Assembly: GCA_007922225.1 (NCBI GenBank) | Contig: ML679989.1 | Location: forward strand, 16,061,974 to 16,125,973 | DNA: 64,000 nt | Reading direction: 5' to 3' | DNA from: Emydura subglobosa | Taxonomy: Eukaryota > Chordata > Testudines > Chelidae | In this document: piece after piece, positions 24,787-36,435 of the stretch | Layout: each line of letters opens with the position of its first letter | Position numbering within the stretch: the stretch's first letter is position 1 | The notes under the pieces: model-generated | Told to the model about the DNA's origin: nothing | Databases searched by the model: none | Seen by the model: the letters and a program-made list of their open reading frames with translations, nothing else | Program-made: the position numbers and the translations under genes

Positions 24787-24858
24787 GGGGGGGGGGGAGA
24801 CTTGTTGCTTTTGGAGCCCGGCCCCACCACAGCAATTTATGACATTGCCCCCCCCCCC
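24787..24858. repeat. G11 run and C11 run, 50 bp apart
   Basis: Eleven Gs at 24,787-24,797 and eleven Cs at 24,848-24,858 are perfectly complementary and could form a hairpin stem. They may also be simply two slippage-prone homopolymers. Confidence 0.85.
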
Positions 24859-25740
24859 ACACAAAAAAGTGCAGATTTAAGTATGTCGGTCTGGAACCAG
24901 ATTTAATCAGTTCAACCCTCTTGTGGGCTGTTCTGCCTTTGTTTAAGCCTCGATGGGATTTTCTAAAGTTTCTACTTAGCTCCAGACAGCAAGTCCCCTG
25001 GGAAGTCAGTTAGACTGTCACCAAGCTATTACCTAATGGGCCAAGATGACCTGACCCACCCAAAAAAAAAGGGGGGAGGGGAAGGGAGCCAGAGAAAAAC
25101 TGAGTAGAGACTAAGTCTGAATAGACTCTTTAGGTACATTTCCCCAACTTCTCAGGCAAGTCCAAATTGTGCTAAGGAAAAGGGGCCTAGCTGGCGTCCC
25201 ATACTCACTACCTTTTTGCCCTCAACACGTTTACTGCTCTTCTAGCTTCTGCCTAGAGCTGGTTTGCTTTAGGGCCTCTTCAGTCTTCTTCAGCATTGCT
25301 TCACCTCCTCATAGTCTTGGAATGAGCTGGGTCTGGTTCATATAGGCCCAGGCACCTCCTACTCCCAGCAGCCTCTAAGAGGATTGGTTAATTGGACTCA
25401 GCTGTTGGGGCGGGGCTTCTTTTTTATTTCTCCCCATTGCAATAGTTTGCTCTGGCGCACAGGTGCTTTTGAAAGTCCTACTCTACATCTTAAGTGGTAG
25501 ATTGTCTTTGTGCTGGCCTGGGGTGAATTTCACCCTGTAGTGAACACACTGAGCTTGACTCTACTCATTACACGGTTGTAAGTCACAGGTAACTACAGTG
25601 GAGTTAATGTTGTAAAACTAGTGTTGGTAAGAGGAGAATCAGGCCCATAGCCAATTAATTATGTGATACATAATCACTAAGTTTGCAAGACAACCCTGGG
25701 AATTTAGCCAGATATGTTCCATTAGTATTAATGGCTGAGG

Positions 25741-25825
25741 CCCAGATCCTCAAGAGAATTTTTGGTTCTTAACTTCCATTCAAATCCATGGGAGTTAAGA
25801 ACCTAAATATCTTTGAGGATCTGGG
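25741..25825. repeat. Fold-back MITE (cccagatcctcaa family)
   Basis: The 85-bp element is almost one hairpin. Left arm cccagatcctcaagagaatt ... ggttcttaacttccat; right arm, read in reverse, cccagatcctcaaagatatt ... ggttcttaactcccat. The loop is around attcaaatccatg. It is the best-preserved copy besides 59,997-60,080. Confidence 0.8.
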
Positions 25826-25829
25826 TCTA

Positions 25830-28050
25830 AGTCTCCTACCCAGCTTTAAATATCTCCAACCCTCATCTACATTTTCACAACAGTATTTATTTTATTTTGC
25901 TTACATACCTAACAGAGTACATCCTCAGTTGTTGTAAACAAATTCAGTGGTGCTATATCAAACAAGATTATTATAATTATTACTACACTAGCTGAGCGTC
26001 TCACCCTTATTCCTTTTCTTTCCAAACTACTGAACAGAATCTGCTCAGAAAACAGATGTTTTCCCATGGAACTTTTGCCTGTTTTCCATCCAAATTTCAT
26101 CCTGATGAAAAATTTCCAGCCAGCTCAAATCCTGATTGAATATTTTCTCTGCTTGCAATTGACTTTTTTTGCTGCCTCTTGCATTCAACTGAAAATGAAA
26201 ACAACCCTAGAGCGATGCGGATTGATTTATAGGCATTCCATAGAGTGATTCTTTGATTAGCACATTTCACACCCCAGGCTTCCAACTCCTCCCTCTCCTG
26301 TGAATCCCCAGAGTTCTTGACAACAGCTGTGTCAACATGATGAGCACACTCTGGAACAGGCTATTCTAATGCCTCTGAAAAGCGCATATAGTCAGTTCCC
26401 AGACCTATGTATTCAGTCTCATACACTAGGATAGCCATTTGGCCAACCACATAGCCAGAGATAATCACTGTCCTGAGGTGATGGCCTCAAATGCTGAATC
26501 TAAGGGAATGGCTCCTGTGGTTTGGCTAGATTGTACATGTATTGTCAAAGCATCATCTGTGAACTCCGTATTAGCTAACACTCCCCTCGACAGGAAGATT
26601 TTGCTATAATTGTCTTGCATAGTGCAAAATACATCAGGATTCTTGCTTTGTTGCCAGCCACGCACACAGCAGAACTACACTGAATATTAGAAAGGGGATG
26701 GTTGGGTATGTAAGGCTGACACCAGCCAAGAGCTGGAATCAGATGGACAGCTGACTGTAATGGGGTATACTGGCCCATTAAAGGTAGAGGGGAACAGAGA
26801 TCTCATTCTAGGGAGTTGGGCTGAACAAAGCCCCAGGAAATGGCCTGGTAGTGGAAGACAAGCAGCAGTCCTGGGGCTGTGGATGGGGGAGGGGGTGGCA
26901 GGGGAAGCCAGCACACTTCCTTTAAGAGCCCGGGATCAGACGTTTTGTAGTATCAGATGGGGTAGAGCTCCCAATTCTTCCAGTCAAAAGGGAGGGCAGT
27001 CCAGGGGCAAGATCAGATCCTTTGGCATGGCAAAGGCGGTGCCAGTGAAAGGAGATGTCTACAGAGAAAACTCAGAGGCCTTATAATAATTTTTTTCATG
27101 CAACATGGATCAAGAATGCAAGGAAAGTGGAGCCCAATAAAAACCAAGATCTTCTGCAATTTTTCTAACCTTCCAGGGAAGGTGCAAAACTAAGACCTGC
27201 TCTACATGACAGAGTTACTTGACATACGTAGCCTTGCATCATTCTAGCCGTGGAAGCATCTCACTTAAATTGGGCTCCTGCCCATGTCAGTGCCTCTCTA
27301 CCCCAATTTAGTAACACACCTCCCCAAGCAACGTGGTCACAGCCGACGTAATTAGGTCGATGCAGCGTCAGTGTAGACACTGCATTGCTTACGGCGACGT
27401 GAGACAGCTCCTGAAAGCGCAACCAACGGCCCACACTGACAATACAATCGATACAAGCGCCCCCTCGGGAGGATGCGCCCAGCCGATACAAAGAGCCAAG
27501 TGGGCGCACGCACAAGTGAATTAATAATGGTGAAGGCTGTATGGTGACATAAGTGAGGGCGACATAATGTGGTCATGTAGTCATGGAAAAACTGCAAAGT
27601 ACAGTGCATGGCCACAATAGACTCAGGAAGCAAGCCTGCTATGCCACAAAACCCAGAGAAGTAGTAGCAGTACAGGGCAGAGAGAGACTGTAGGAGAAGG
27701 AAGCCAGGGCTACAGCTCCAGGCAGAAAGGGCTGGAGGCTTTTGGTGGAGCAGACTGGGGAGGGTGAAGAGCTCTCTGTGTGACAGAGGAACGGAGGCTG
27801 AGTGTGAATATCCCGGGTAGGCATTTTATTTTGAGGATCTAAGGATTGTTTGAACCATTCATTAAGATCCAAACAGTCCTCTGAGTCCTTATTTATTGTT
27901 AAGCCAGCCCTGGGCAGGAGTGTCATTAAACACAAGAGAAACTGTTGGAGGGGGCCAACAAGAGGGAGCTGACAGGAGCAGGGTGCCTGAAAAATGACCC
28001 CTGGCCATGAGGGGATGCTCACTAAGTGGATGCCCCGTTATACTGACTGC
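25830..28050. other. Intergenic with possible weak MITE copy
   Basis: At about 27,190-27,420 the text (agacctgctctacatgacag, gccgacgtaattaggtcgat, cagtgtagacactgc) resembles a rearranged MITE of the GTCTACACT type. Otherwise nothing is recognised; the open frames at 26.7-28.0 kb lie on both strands and are not supported. Confidence 0.4.
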
Positions 28051-28054
28051 ATCT

Positions 28055-28345
28055 ATCTATAAGCTTGTGTACATGGTGCAGGCAAAGCACACTAGAAGGG
28101 TAAAAGCGCACGGATGTGCTGTGCTCTAAATGCCCTGTGCAGACCCTACTGGTGTGCTCTAAAAGGTACTTTGTTCATGTTAGAGTAGGTCCATTTCAAA
28201 ACAGGACTACAACGTAAACTAAGTACCTCTAGAGTGCATCAGCAGCGTCTGCATGGAGCAATTACAGCACAGCAGGTGAGTGTGCTTCACAAATCACACC
28301 CCTTTGACGTGCTTTGCCATGCAGCGTGGACAAACCCTAGATCTA
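28055..28345. mobile_element. MITE-like element
   Basis: The left end cttgtgtacatggtgcaggc and the right end catgcagcgtggacaaaccc are an imperfect inverted pair. Internal text repeats 'gtgctctaaa' modules. There is no coding capacity. Confidence 0.45.
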
Positions 28346-28349
28346 GATA

Positions 28350-28500
28350 TGGCTTGGATTGCAAACTCTTGGGGGCAGGGACTGTCTTTTTGTTCTGTGT
28401 TTATAGAGCACCTAGCACCATGGGATCCTGAGCCTTGACTGGGGCCCCTATGTGCTACCACACTGTATATATAGTCACGTGGAGAAGTAAATAAATATAT
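28350..28500 (+). repeat. MIR/L2-like tail repeat
   Basis: The order gattgcaaactcttgggggc, agggactgtctttttgttct, atagagcacctagcaccatg, ggatcctgagccttgactgg and aagtaaataaatat is a widespread amniote SINE/L2 3' tail. Confidence 0.65.
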
Positions 28501-28919
28501 TAAAAAAATATATGGTTGCATGGATAAGTAACTTGGGCAAGTTGGATTCTCTTGGTGGCTCTGCCAGCACCCTGCTATGTGAAATTGAGCATGTTTCTGT
28601 TTCCCTAACTGCATATTGGGGGGTAATGCTACCTCTGTGAGCTACAGATGAAAAATGATATGGAAAAGCTGAGTATTACTGTAAATTGGACTGTAGAGTT
28701 TAACTGCTGGAATAGACAATGGATTTCTGTGAGAGGAAGGGAGAATGCACTGGGGTGAATTTCAGCAGTACTCAAAGACTCAGCATAGGTCCTAGGCACC
28801 ACTTAAGCGGTTTTGTGAGCTTAAGTGGTGCACAGGTGGGTAAATTTCACCAACAATGGTTTAAAAGAAAGAATCTGATGCTTCTACTTACACCCCTGAG
28901 TCCCTAGTATAACTGGTTC

Positions 28920-29240
28920 CTAAAAACCCAATGAAATACCAAGCTAATCATTTCACAGAGGCTAGGAGGAGACATATTGTGATGATAAAATGATAATTGG
29001 GTATTAAATAATTTATTGTGGCTTAATGAGCCTGTTATAGACATGTAAGAGTCTGTTACATCCCAATAAATATTTTGCTATAGATAGTTGGTATTTATCA
29101 CACAATAACTGTCCTCTTAAATGTAAATGATATGCATATTTGGGGACCTTAATGAAAGGCAGTGTCCATGAGCTCTCACTCTTGTCTGACTTATTGCTCA
29201 GGGACACTCATGTCTCTTGTTAACAGCTTATTGGTTGCAG
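28920..29240. promoter_or_regulatory. AT-rich single-copy-looking stretch, candidate conserved element
   Basis: This stretch lacks the repeat phrases that surround it. It carries homeobox/POU-like sites, including the palindrome atatgcatat (29,130-29,139), ttaattat-like cores (taatttattg, ccttaatgaaag) and attattgctcagg-like text. Enhancer function is inference; only a cross-species alignment could support it. Confidence 0.2.
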
Positions 29241-29421
29241 CATGAGGAGCAAAAACACTGGGCCAGCAATTTATTTGTGTGTGTGGATGTTTTGTTATGT
29301 TTTATTTGAGTGAATGGAGTTCTTCTGAAAGGTGCTGGAGTCAGTCCCATGAACAACGAAACCCTCTGTTTATCCAAAGAAGAGGTAACAGCATGGATGG
29401 CAGCAGCTCAAGCTTTCCACT

Positions 29422-29650
29422 TACTGCTCCACCCTGCTCGGGAATAACCACCTACCAGGATTAGAAGGGCATTCAGTCTACACAGCCCAGAGCTCCTACC
29501 ACCCAGGCCTGTGCTGTAACCACTAGACAACACTCCTCTACATCCTGTTCTAGAGTGACCATCTATGAGGATCAGAAAAGCATTTCATATATGCAGGCCA
29601 GAGCTCTTGACTCCCAGGCCTGCGTTGTAACCACTCGACCACATGGCCCT
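29422..29650 (-). repeat. Tandem pair of about 113-bp tRNA-SINE-like units
   Basis: Unit A (29,422-29,535) and unit B (29,538-29,650) share ccagagctcctaccacccag / ccagagctcttgactcccag and cctgtgctgtaaccactaga / cctgcgttgtaaccactcga. On the reverse strand each starts with an A-box-like tggtcgagtggttac / tgtctagtggttac clause, as in tRNA-derived SINEs. The units have diverged considerably. Confidence 0.65.
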
Positions 29651-30430
29651 GCGTACCAATATAATCCAGGAATTTTACCAACTTCAACATGGATTTGAGC
29701 CATTTCATTTGCCATATGGATGGTGGCTCCTGAGGCAAATGTCTCCCTGAGTCAGCCTGGGAGAGGAAATCCAGTGCTTCAACCACAGAACAATACGCAA
29801 TGTCATCTTTTGATTCATTTCCTTTTTAATACTGCTACTGTGGTCTTTGTTATTATTGGAAGCTCTGTTGCACATTCTGAGCTACCACCTCGCACGGGAT
29901 ACAAACTCAGGGTTAGGAAGAAGAAGGAAAAAAAAATGTCAAAAGCCTTTAAAGTGATAAGCCACATGGCATCTGCTTCAAATGGCTGCCATACAACCAG
30001 GCAGTATATTTCCCTGCAAGTGAACTACCATGCAGCTGGCATGCTACAGTTACACAAGAGCCACTGCAAATAAGCAGTAACATCAGAGAAGTGTTCTCCG
30101 TTTACTAGTTTGTAACGTCCGGGAATTTTGATACAGCCCTGGGCTTGAAACCATGACTAAACCGTGCAGCACCCTCTAGCTTATACGCATGAACATTAAC
30201 CACCAGTGATGTTGTGTAAAATGAGTCAGTTGCACTGGTGCACACCTAGCACAAAACAATACCCAGGTTTGTTTTTTAAAGAAATGTAAGTGGAGCCTGA
30301 TTTGCATTCCATGCCTAACTGCAAATTCCCACCAGGTAGACCAATAGCCACCATCCAAGCACCCGCCTGTGGCCAGGAGTGCTTCTGCAGTACCCTGCCC
30401 TGTTTTCCCCTTCTCCAGAGCTCCTTAAAC

Positions 30431-31026
30431 TAGTCGTTTTCAACCTTGCCAAATTACTGTACCTCTTTCAGGAGTCTGATTTGTCTTGCATACCCCACAT
30501 TTCTCCTCACTCCAGAACGACTTGCTTACAAAAACCAGACATAAAAATACAAAGTTGTCACAGCACACAATTACTGAAGAGTGGCTGACTCATTTTTAAC
30601 CACACAATTATAAAATAATATATATTTTACTTACATCTCAGTGTGATAAATGAGCCTGTTTTTCACTGTTGAGCCTTGTCATTCTGGGAAGCAGTGAAGC
30701 AACAGTTCGGTTTTTCTCCCCGTTGAGTCTATTCCTACTCTTTGTCTGGATGGCAGTCATAGCAAAAAATGACTAACGCCAGCCCTGGCACCCCCCTTAA
30801 AATGAACTCACCACACACTTTGGGGTCACAACCCACCATTTCAGAACCTATAGAACAGCATGAACAAGTTATTGTCTGTATGAATTGGAGTTTGTACTGA
30901 CTTTGCTAGTGCTATTTATGTAGCCTGTGTAAAACTAGGCAAATATCTAGAGGAGTTGACGTACCCCCAGGGACGTGTACCTCTGCGTATCCCGCAGGGA
31001 CGTGTACCTCTGGTTAAAAACCACTG
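30431..31026. mobile_element. Non-autonomous hAT transposon with 8-bp target duplication
   Basis: The left end tagtcgttttcaacc matches the hAT (Charlie-type) inverted end CAGTGGTTTTCAACC. The right end ggttaaaaaccactg is its reverse complement with few changes. The flanks are ccttaaac (30,423-30,430) and cgttaaac (31,027-31,034), a 7-of-8 match of the 8-bp duplication expected of hAT insertion. The 596-bp body has no transposase frame. It contains a short tandem of gggacgtgtacctctg near the right end. Confidence 0.85.
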
Positions 31027-31034
31027 CGTTAAAC

Positions 31035-31990
31035 AATAGTCCACCCAGTCTTGCTCAGCAGCCTTTCTTGGGATCTGGGGTTTTTAATCAAATTAACAAC
31101 ATTCCCAAAAGGAAACATGTAATGGAAAGCTACAGCATTATACTGTTCTGACACCAGGTGGCACTGCATTTAAACAGTTTAACAAACAAACCTCAGCCAT
31201 ACCTAGCAGAGTGTGGAAGTATTTTAGGATGAATGCATCTGAGTTCAAGCAAGCTCTGTAGCCTGTCCATATGTGCTACGGGGACATGACAAAACACAAT
31301 AGAAGTCTTCCACAGGGACCACCACAAGAAACTATCTGCCCCTGCAGCCCCCCTCTGGCACTGCTTTTCCTCTGAGCTCTCCTTAATCTAACTCACAGGC
31401 TGCATCTGGCTAAACTTTGCAGGAGCCAAACTTTCTTCTTGTAGCTGCTTTTTCTCACCATCAATCCCAGCTCCACACAGACTCATGTTTCCTGAGCGTC
31501 CCCTGCCAGCTTCCTTCCTCTACAGACCCAGCTACACCCATACACCCATTTCTTGCTGACTCTTATATATGGGAATCAGCCAATTCCTCACAGATGGGAC
31601 TCATCTTGTAACTAACCAGGGCTGAATTAGCCCTAGCCTCTCCTGCAAGCCTCCCTGTTACACCCTGCAAGCAACATTTTTCAGTGTTCACCAGCGACTG
31701 TCAGGTAGCCATGCAAGAAGAAAGACGCAGTCACGATGTGATCTAGGTGACCAATCACACACCACCAATAATGAACAGCAAAGAGTAGGAGAGTAGGGAT
31801 GAAATTTACAGCTGAAGGGCCTGACGGCAGAGGCATAACTTGGAACCAACTCCACGGAGGCTGTAATTTGCACTAGGGGCAAGTGGTGCTGGATCAGCAA
31901 GACACAAGCGACTGCATATGCCCTCCCATTCCATAGTGGAGAATCAAACCCCTAGTCCCTGCCTGAAGATCTACCTAACCCCTAGGTTCT
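31035..31990. other. Intergenic, nothing recognised
   Basis: No exon or RNA gene is supported between the hAT element and the Gypsy-related element. Confidence 0.45.
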
Positions 31991-31997
31991 TGTATTG

Positions 31998-32215
31998 TGT
32001 TATGTATGCATAGGGGTACTGTCACCTTATGTAGGGGAATGTGCTCACCGGGGGGCTGCTGTTAGTGAGTTGTCTAGAGAAGAAGGAATTTGCCTGCAGT
32101 AGGAAGCTGTCCATTCAGCTTCCTCCTTGCTACCAGGCAGCTGACTGTAGTTTTGCTGTTCCTGACAAAACAAAATAAAAGAATTCATCGTTGCTGCTGA
32201 CCACGAGTGATTACA
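31998..32215 (+). mobile_element. Possible 5' LTR of the Gypsy-like element
   Basis: It begins tgttatgtatgcataggggt, carries AATAAA (32,174-32,179) and precedes the gag-like region by about 180 bp. There is no matching 3' copy to prove LTR status, and no clear primer-binding site was found. Boundaries are guesses. Confidence 0.35.
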
Positions 32216-32396
32216 CGAGCTCTTCCCCGCACACATGCACCACCCAATTTTTCTGGAGATGCGGATGGGACCCTGATAAAGAGTAAAGAGAAGCAGCAAG
32301 AATCTGCAACCGCACCCTGAAGAAAATCGCAATCTCAAGAACAACCAGCAAGCATTTGGGTTTGAAGGCCGCCAACTGGGAATCTGAACCAATGTT

Positions 32397-32930
32397 GTGT
32401 GCCTGCAATTTGAAATGGCCATGCTGGAGCACATTGAGGACTTTGATGTAAAGCAATCTGAATCGTGGGATTTTTATCCAGAAAGACTTTCTTACTATCT
32501 TGAAACGAATAAGATCGACAACCCTGAACAGACATGGGCCATTCTCTGGACAGTCTGTAGGGTCAAGACATTTGACATTACATAGTCGCTCATTGCACCT
32601 GCACTGCCCAAGACCAAGGCATACAATGAAATGATAGCTTTGCTGAAAGCACTTTTCTTGCCTACGCCATCTGTCATTGTTTGGAGATTTCAGTTTCATA
32701 ATTGAAATCAATGAGCAGATGAGAGCACCACTGCCTATGCTGCACTGCATTGCCGAACATTGTAACTTTGGTAATTTTCTCAACAACATGCTGCAAGACC
32801 ACCTTGTCCGTGGAGTCCAGGAGTTTCAATGCCATCTCCTTGCTTAGTCAAATTTGACATTCACCATCACTCAGGAAAAGGCCTTAGCTGCCAAAACTGC
32901 ATCATTATGCACTAAGAAAACGCACGTTAC
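32397..32930 (+). pseudogene. Gag remnant of a Ty3/Gypsy retrotransposon
   Basis: The first 63-codon frame (32,397-32,585) has the Gypsy gag layout: an FYPERLSYYLETNKI-type segment followed by AILWTVCRVKTF. Matching text continues in other frames past a stop at 32,583 to about 32,930 (CNFGNFLNNML- and LTFTITQEKAL-type segments). Several stops and frameshifts break it, so no functional capsid could be made. Confidence 0.75.
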
Positions 32931-33014
32931 AGTAACCAATGTGAACACTGTCTGTCACAATGGAAAGATGATCATCATCAACAAATTCAGCAGAACAGGA
33001 ACTCAATCACACTG

Positions 33015-33488
33015 ATGTCATCGGACAAGATTAATCATCTGTTTAAACTGCAAAGGATAGCATTGATGCTCTGCTTGGAGATTCAAAGACACCACGTGCC
33101 CCTTCTGCAAAAGAGAAATGTCACATCGATCGAGTCGTCCAATCAAAAGTCAGCAGAGGTGAAGCAAAAGGACCATGACAAGTATTCTTATTCTCAAGCA
33201 ACAAACAAATCCAACTCCTCCTTTGACAATGATGTAAAGAAGTTTTCCCACATTCAGGATGTTCCTGACAAGGAATCTCAAGGTTCTGAAATGTTTGTGA
33301 CAGTGTTCATCAATGATCATAAGAGTGAAATGGAAGTTGTCTCTGGTTCTGAAATGTCACTTGTCAATGAGGACATATTCTGTTCTTGTTGTTTTTTTCA
33401 CATTGTCCTCCCAAGTTGTCAAGTCCGGAATGCAGCCTTTGAGACTACAATGGACAAAATGTTGACCTCACTGGAAGTTGTAATGTGA
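33015..33488 (+). pseudogene. Nucleocapsid zinc knuckle and protease remnant
   Basis: In one frame (33,040-33,126) a CCHC-like array survives (C-x2-C ... H and C-x2-C ... H around RFKDTTCPFCKRE) but contains two stops. The 157-codon frame in another phase carries a retropepsin-like segment (VFINDHKSEMEVVSGSEMS). There the expected Asp-Thr-Gly catalytic triad position reads Val-Ser-Gly, so the catalytic aspartate is gone. Confidence 0.7.
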
Positions 33489-33694
33489 ATGTTTGCTATG
33501 GCTCTTTCCATGCAAGATCGTCTCTCATTGTCACAAAAGGTCAACATAAAAGCTACTTATGTAGGAACCTGTTCACACCATTGGGAATCAGCATCCAAGG
33601 CATCCATGCCATCAATGAAGAGTAACTAAGAAAGATCGTCCATGAATTCCTTCAAATGTTTTCTGAAGAACTGGGAGCTTAAAAAGGACCACCA

Positions 33695-35061
33695 GTGTCG
33701 TTCTTCCTGGATTCAACTATCATGCCAATCCACATGATGGTCAGGAATGCACCATTTGCCCTACACCCGAAGACTGATGCTGAACTAGAGTGTTTTGTTG
33801 CACAGGGAATCCTTGAGCCAGTTACACACACGAAATGGGCTACACTGATTGTACCCATACTCAAGCCGATTGGCAACGTGTAGATTACAAATGCACTTTG
33901 AATATGGCACTCAAACAGCAGCCTTTCCCAGTGCCTGCTATTAACCAACTGCTCACTGTTCTTGCTGATGGAAAAATCTTCACGAAACTTGACCTTGCCT
34001 AGGCATATCAACAATTGATTGTTGACGAAGATGCTGCAGATGCGCAGACAGTTATCACTCTTCTAGAAGCATTTAGAGTCAAGCATCTCCAGTTTTGAAT
34101 TTCCATTACACCAGGAATTTTCCAATGTTTCCTGGAAACTCTACTTCCCTGAATTCCAAGCGCTGTCCCATATTTTGATGACATCCTGATCAACCAAGGA
34201 TTAACTGGCCGGGTGACTTTGAGAAGTCTCACTTTGATTTGAGAAGTCAGGCATTCGAGTCAAGAAGGAAAAATATGAAATTGGAACTACAAGTGTCACC
34301 TTCCTGGGATATTGCATCAATGCATCTGGAATGCATCCGACTGAAAATAAACTAAGGCAATCCATGATTCTCCTGAGCTGAAATCCAAACGGGAATTTCA
34401 AGCATTTTTTGGGCTGCTCAACTTCTATCACAGTTTTCTTCCAAAAAAGGCTCTTCATCACCTTCTTGACAAGGGCATTCCATGAAATGGACTTTCCAGT
34501 TTGCAGAAAGCCTTCAAGAATGTCAGAAAGTTACTAACGTCTGACTCTGTCCTCATCCGTTACGACAAACAGAAGCCATTGACCATTACCTGTGTTCAGA
34601 GCCATTCTTAACCATCCCTTGTCTGATGAAACTGAGGCACCTTTAGCCTACTATTCAAGAATCTTATCATCCACTAAGACAAACTATGCCCAAATTGATT
34701 TTAAAAAGTGCTCACTGTCAATGCTGTACTCAAGAAATTCCACAATTACATCTATAGTCATGCATTTGAGATTTGTACTGGCCATAAGCCACTTCCAGGA
34801 ATTCTCTCCAATAACAAGCTGACACCTCCAGTCATGTCACCATGAATGCTATGGTGGAGAGTCATGCTAAGTGCTTACAACTACACACTTGTTTATGAGC
34901 CAGGAAAGTCAATCGCTGATGCACTGAGCCAAATGCCCTTAGACTTGCTGGAGTGTGCTGAAGTTTCGCTGTTGGAATTCCTCCCTGACCTACCTCTTAA
35001 GGCTGACCAGATCACAAAAATGACTGCCAAGGATCTGACACTGGGATGTGGTCTGAGCTAA
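33695..35061 (+). pseudogene. Reverse transcriptase and RNase H remnant (Ty3/Gypsy)
   Basis: The RT start shows the family phrase ECFVAQGILEPVTHTKWAT (33,780s) and ends at a stop in the 'G-x-V-R' segment (33,881-33,883). The catalytic box remains as YFDD at 34,171-34,182, though outside any long frame. RNase H follows (34,592-34,822; SDETEAPLAYYSRILSSTK), then the VYEPGKSIADALSQMP segment at 34,888-34,935. At least three frame changes and multiple stops separate these pieces. Order and spacing are those of Ty3/Gypsy pol, not of a cellular gene. Confidence 0.85.
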
Positions 35062-35179
35062 GTGTAAAGGGGATGGCCAGCTTGGAAACTGCCTGTGGAG
35101 TTCAATCAAACCATTTTCAAACCATTGACATGAGCTGTCTGCCCATAAAGGATCCTTCTTATGGGAACATTACATTGTT

Positions 35180-35760
35180 ATTCCAGTAAGAGGCCACTGA
35201 GTCATCTTAGCTATATTATACACAAGCACATTTAGGAATTGGGAACATGAAAGCATTAGCCAGAAGTTATGTCTGGTGGCCCAGAATCGATGGTAAAATA
35301 GAAAAATCATAAATAAGCATAAGCACATGCCAAAGTACTCTACATAACCCACCAAAATCCCCAGTGTTTTCTTGGGAAGTGACCAAGAAACAATGGTCAA
35401 GAATCCATATTGACTTTGCGGGGCCCTTTCAGGGAAAGAACTTTCTGATCGTAATAAACTCATTTTCAAAATGACTCTGAATGATCTTAGTCTCATTACA
35501 AAAGTCTACTGCAATGATCACTGCTCTACATCAACTGTTTGCGTTTCATGAGTTACTGGATATGATTTTGTCCAAAAATGGAACTGCTTTTACCTCTGAT
35601 GAAGTCAAGGACTTTGCCAAAAGCAACTTCATTTGAGCAATCACCATTGAGCCACGCTGTACCCAAGCAAACAGCCAGACCAAACAGATGGTGCAGACAA
35701 CCAAAGATGCCATGATGAAGAATGTGCATTTCTTTCTATGTATAGCTTCACAAAAGATCT
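35180..35760 (+). pseudogene. Integrase remnant (Ty3/Gypsy)
   Basis: A zinc-binding start (HLGIGNMKALARSYVWWPRI) is followed by the core: RIHIDFAGPF with the first acidic residue, KNGTAFTSDEV (the second Asp replaced by Lys in the S-D-N-G motif), and TQANSQTKQMVQTTK where an S-N-G-x-x-E-R box is usual. In-frame stops are present. The reading ends near 35,870 without a 3' LTR. Confidence 0.75.
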
Positions 35761-35971
35761 ACTATAAATGTCTTGCCATTTCCCAGGCTATTAGGTCATG
35801 CCAATACCAGACACTATAAACCAGAAAATATTTTGTTTGGAATACATGACATTTTACTAGGCTCCTGATTACAACGAGCTTTTCAGACATGGCCTGTTAG
35901 CCTGATGAGTGCTGTTCGTCAGAACTGGAGAAAATAACATTAACTGCATGTTTACAAAAGCACATCTTGCC

Positions 35972-36435
35972 TTGTGTTTCCCTACGCCCACATCTTGAAT
36001 ACTGCATGCAGCTCTCGTCATCCCCATCTAAAAAAAGATATATTGGAATTAGTAAAGGTACAGAAAAGGGCAACAAAAATGATTAAGGGTATGGAACAGC
36101 TTCCACATGCGTTCCATAATAAGCCTGGAACCTTTCAGTTTGGAAAAGAGACGACTAAAGGGGGATATAACTATAACGGGGTTCAAAAAGGAACTCAATA
36201 AATCCATGGAGGATATGGCTATTAGCCAAGATGGATAGGATGTAAAACCATGCTCTGAAGTGTCCCAAGCCTCTGTTTGCCAGAAGGTGAGAATGGGCGA
36301 CAGCCGATGGATCACGTGATGATTACCTGTTCTGTTCATTCCCTCTGAAGCACCTGGCATTGGCCACAGTCAGAAAGACAGGACACTGGGCTAGATGGAC
36401 CATTGGTCTGACCTAGTATGGCCGTTATTATGTAC
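35972..36435 (+). mobile_element. CR1 LINE fragment (ORF2 end plus 3' UTR)
   Basis: The ORF2 C-terminal segment HLKKDILELVKVQKRATKMI is readable at the start (36,020-36,080). Then come the aaatccatggaggatatggc, tagccaagatggataggatg and ccagaaggtgagaatgggcg clauses. The 3' end is ctgggctagatggaccattg, then gtctgacctagtatggccgt. An internal deletion removed part of ORF2. Confidence 0.88.

Larger units (their letters stand above)
32397..35870 (+). mobile_element. Degenerate Ty3/Gypsy LTR retrotransposon
   Basis: This is the whole element: gag, zinc knuckle, protease, RT, RNase H, integrase in canonical Gypsy order over about 3.5 kb. All domains are recognisable but broken, which indicates an old insertion. 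The 3' end is lost, and a CR1 fragment starts about 100 bp later. Confidence 0.88.
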
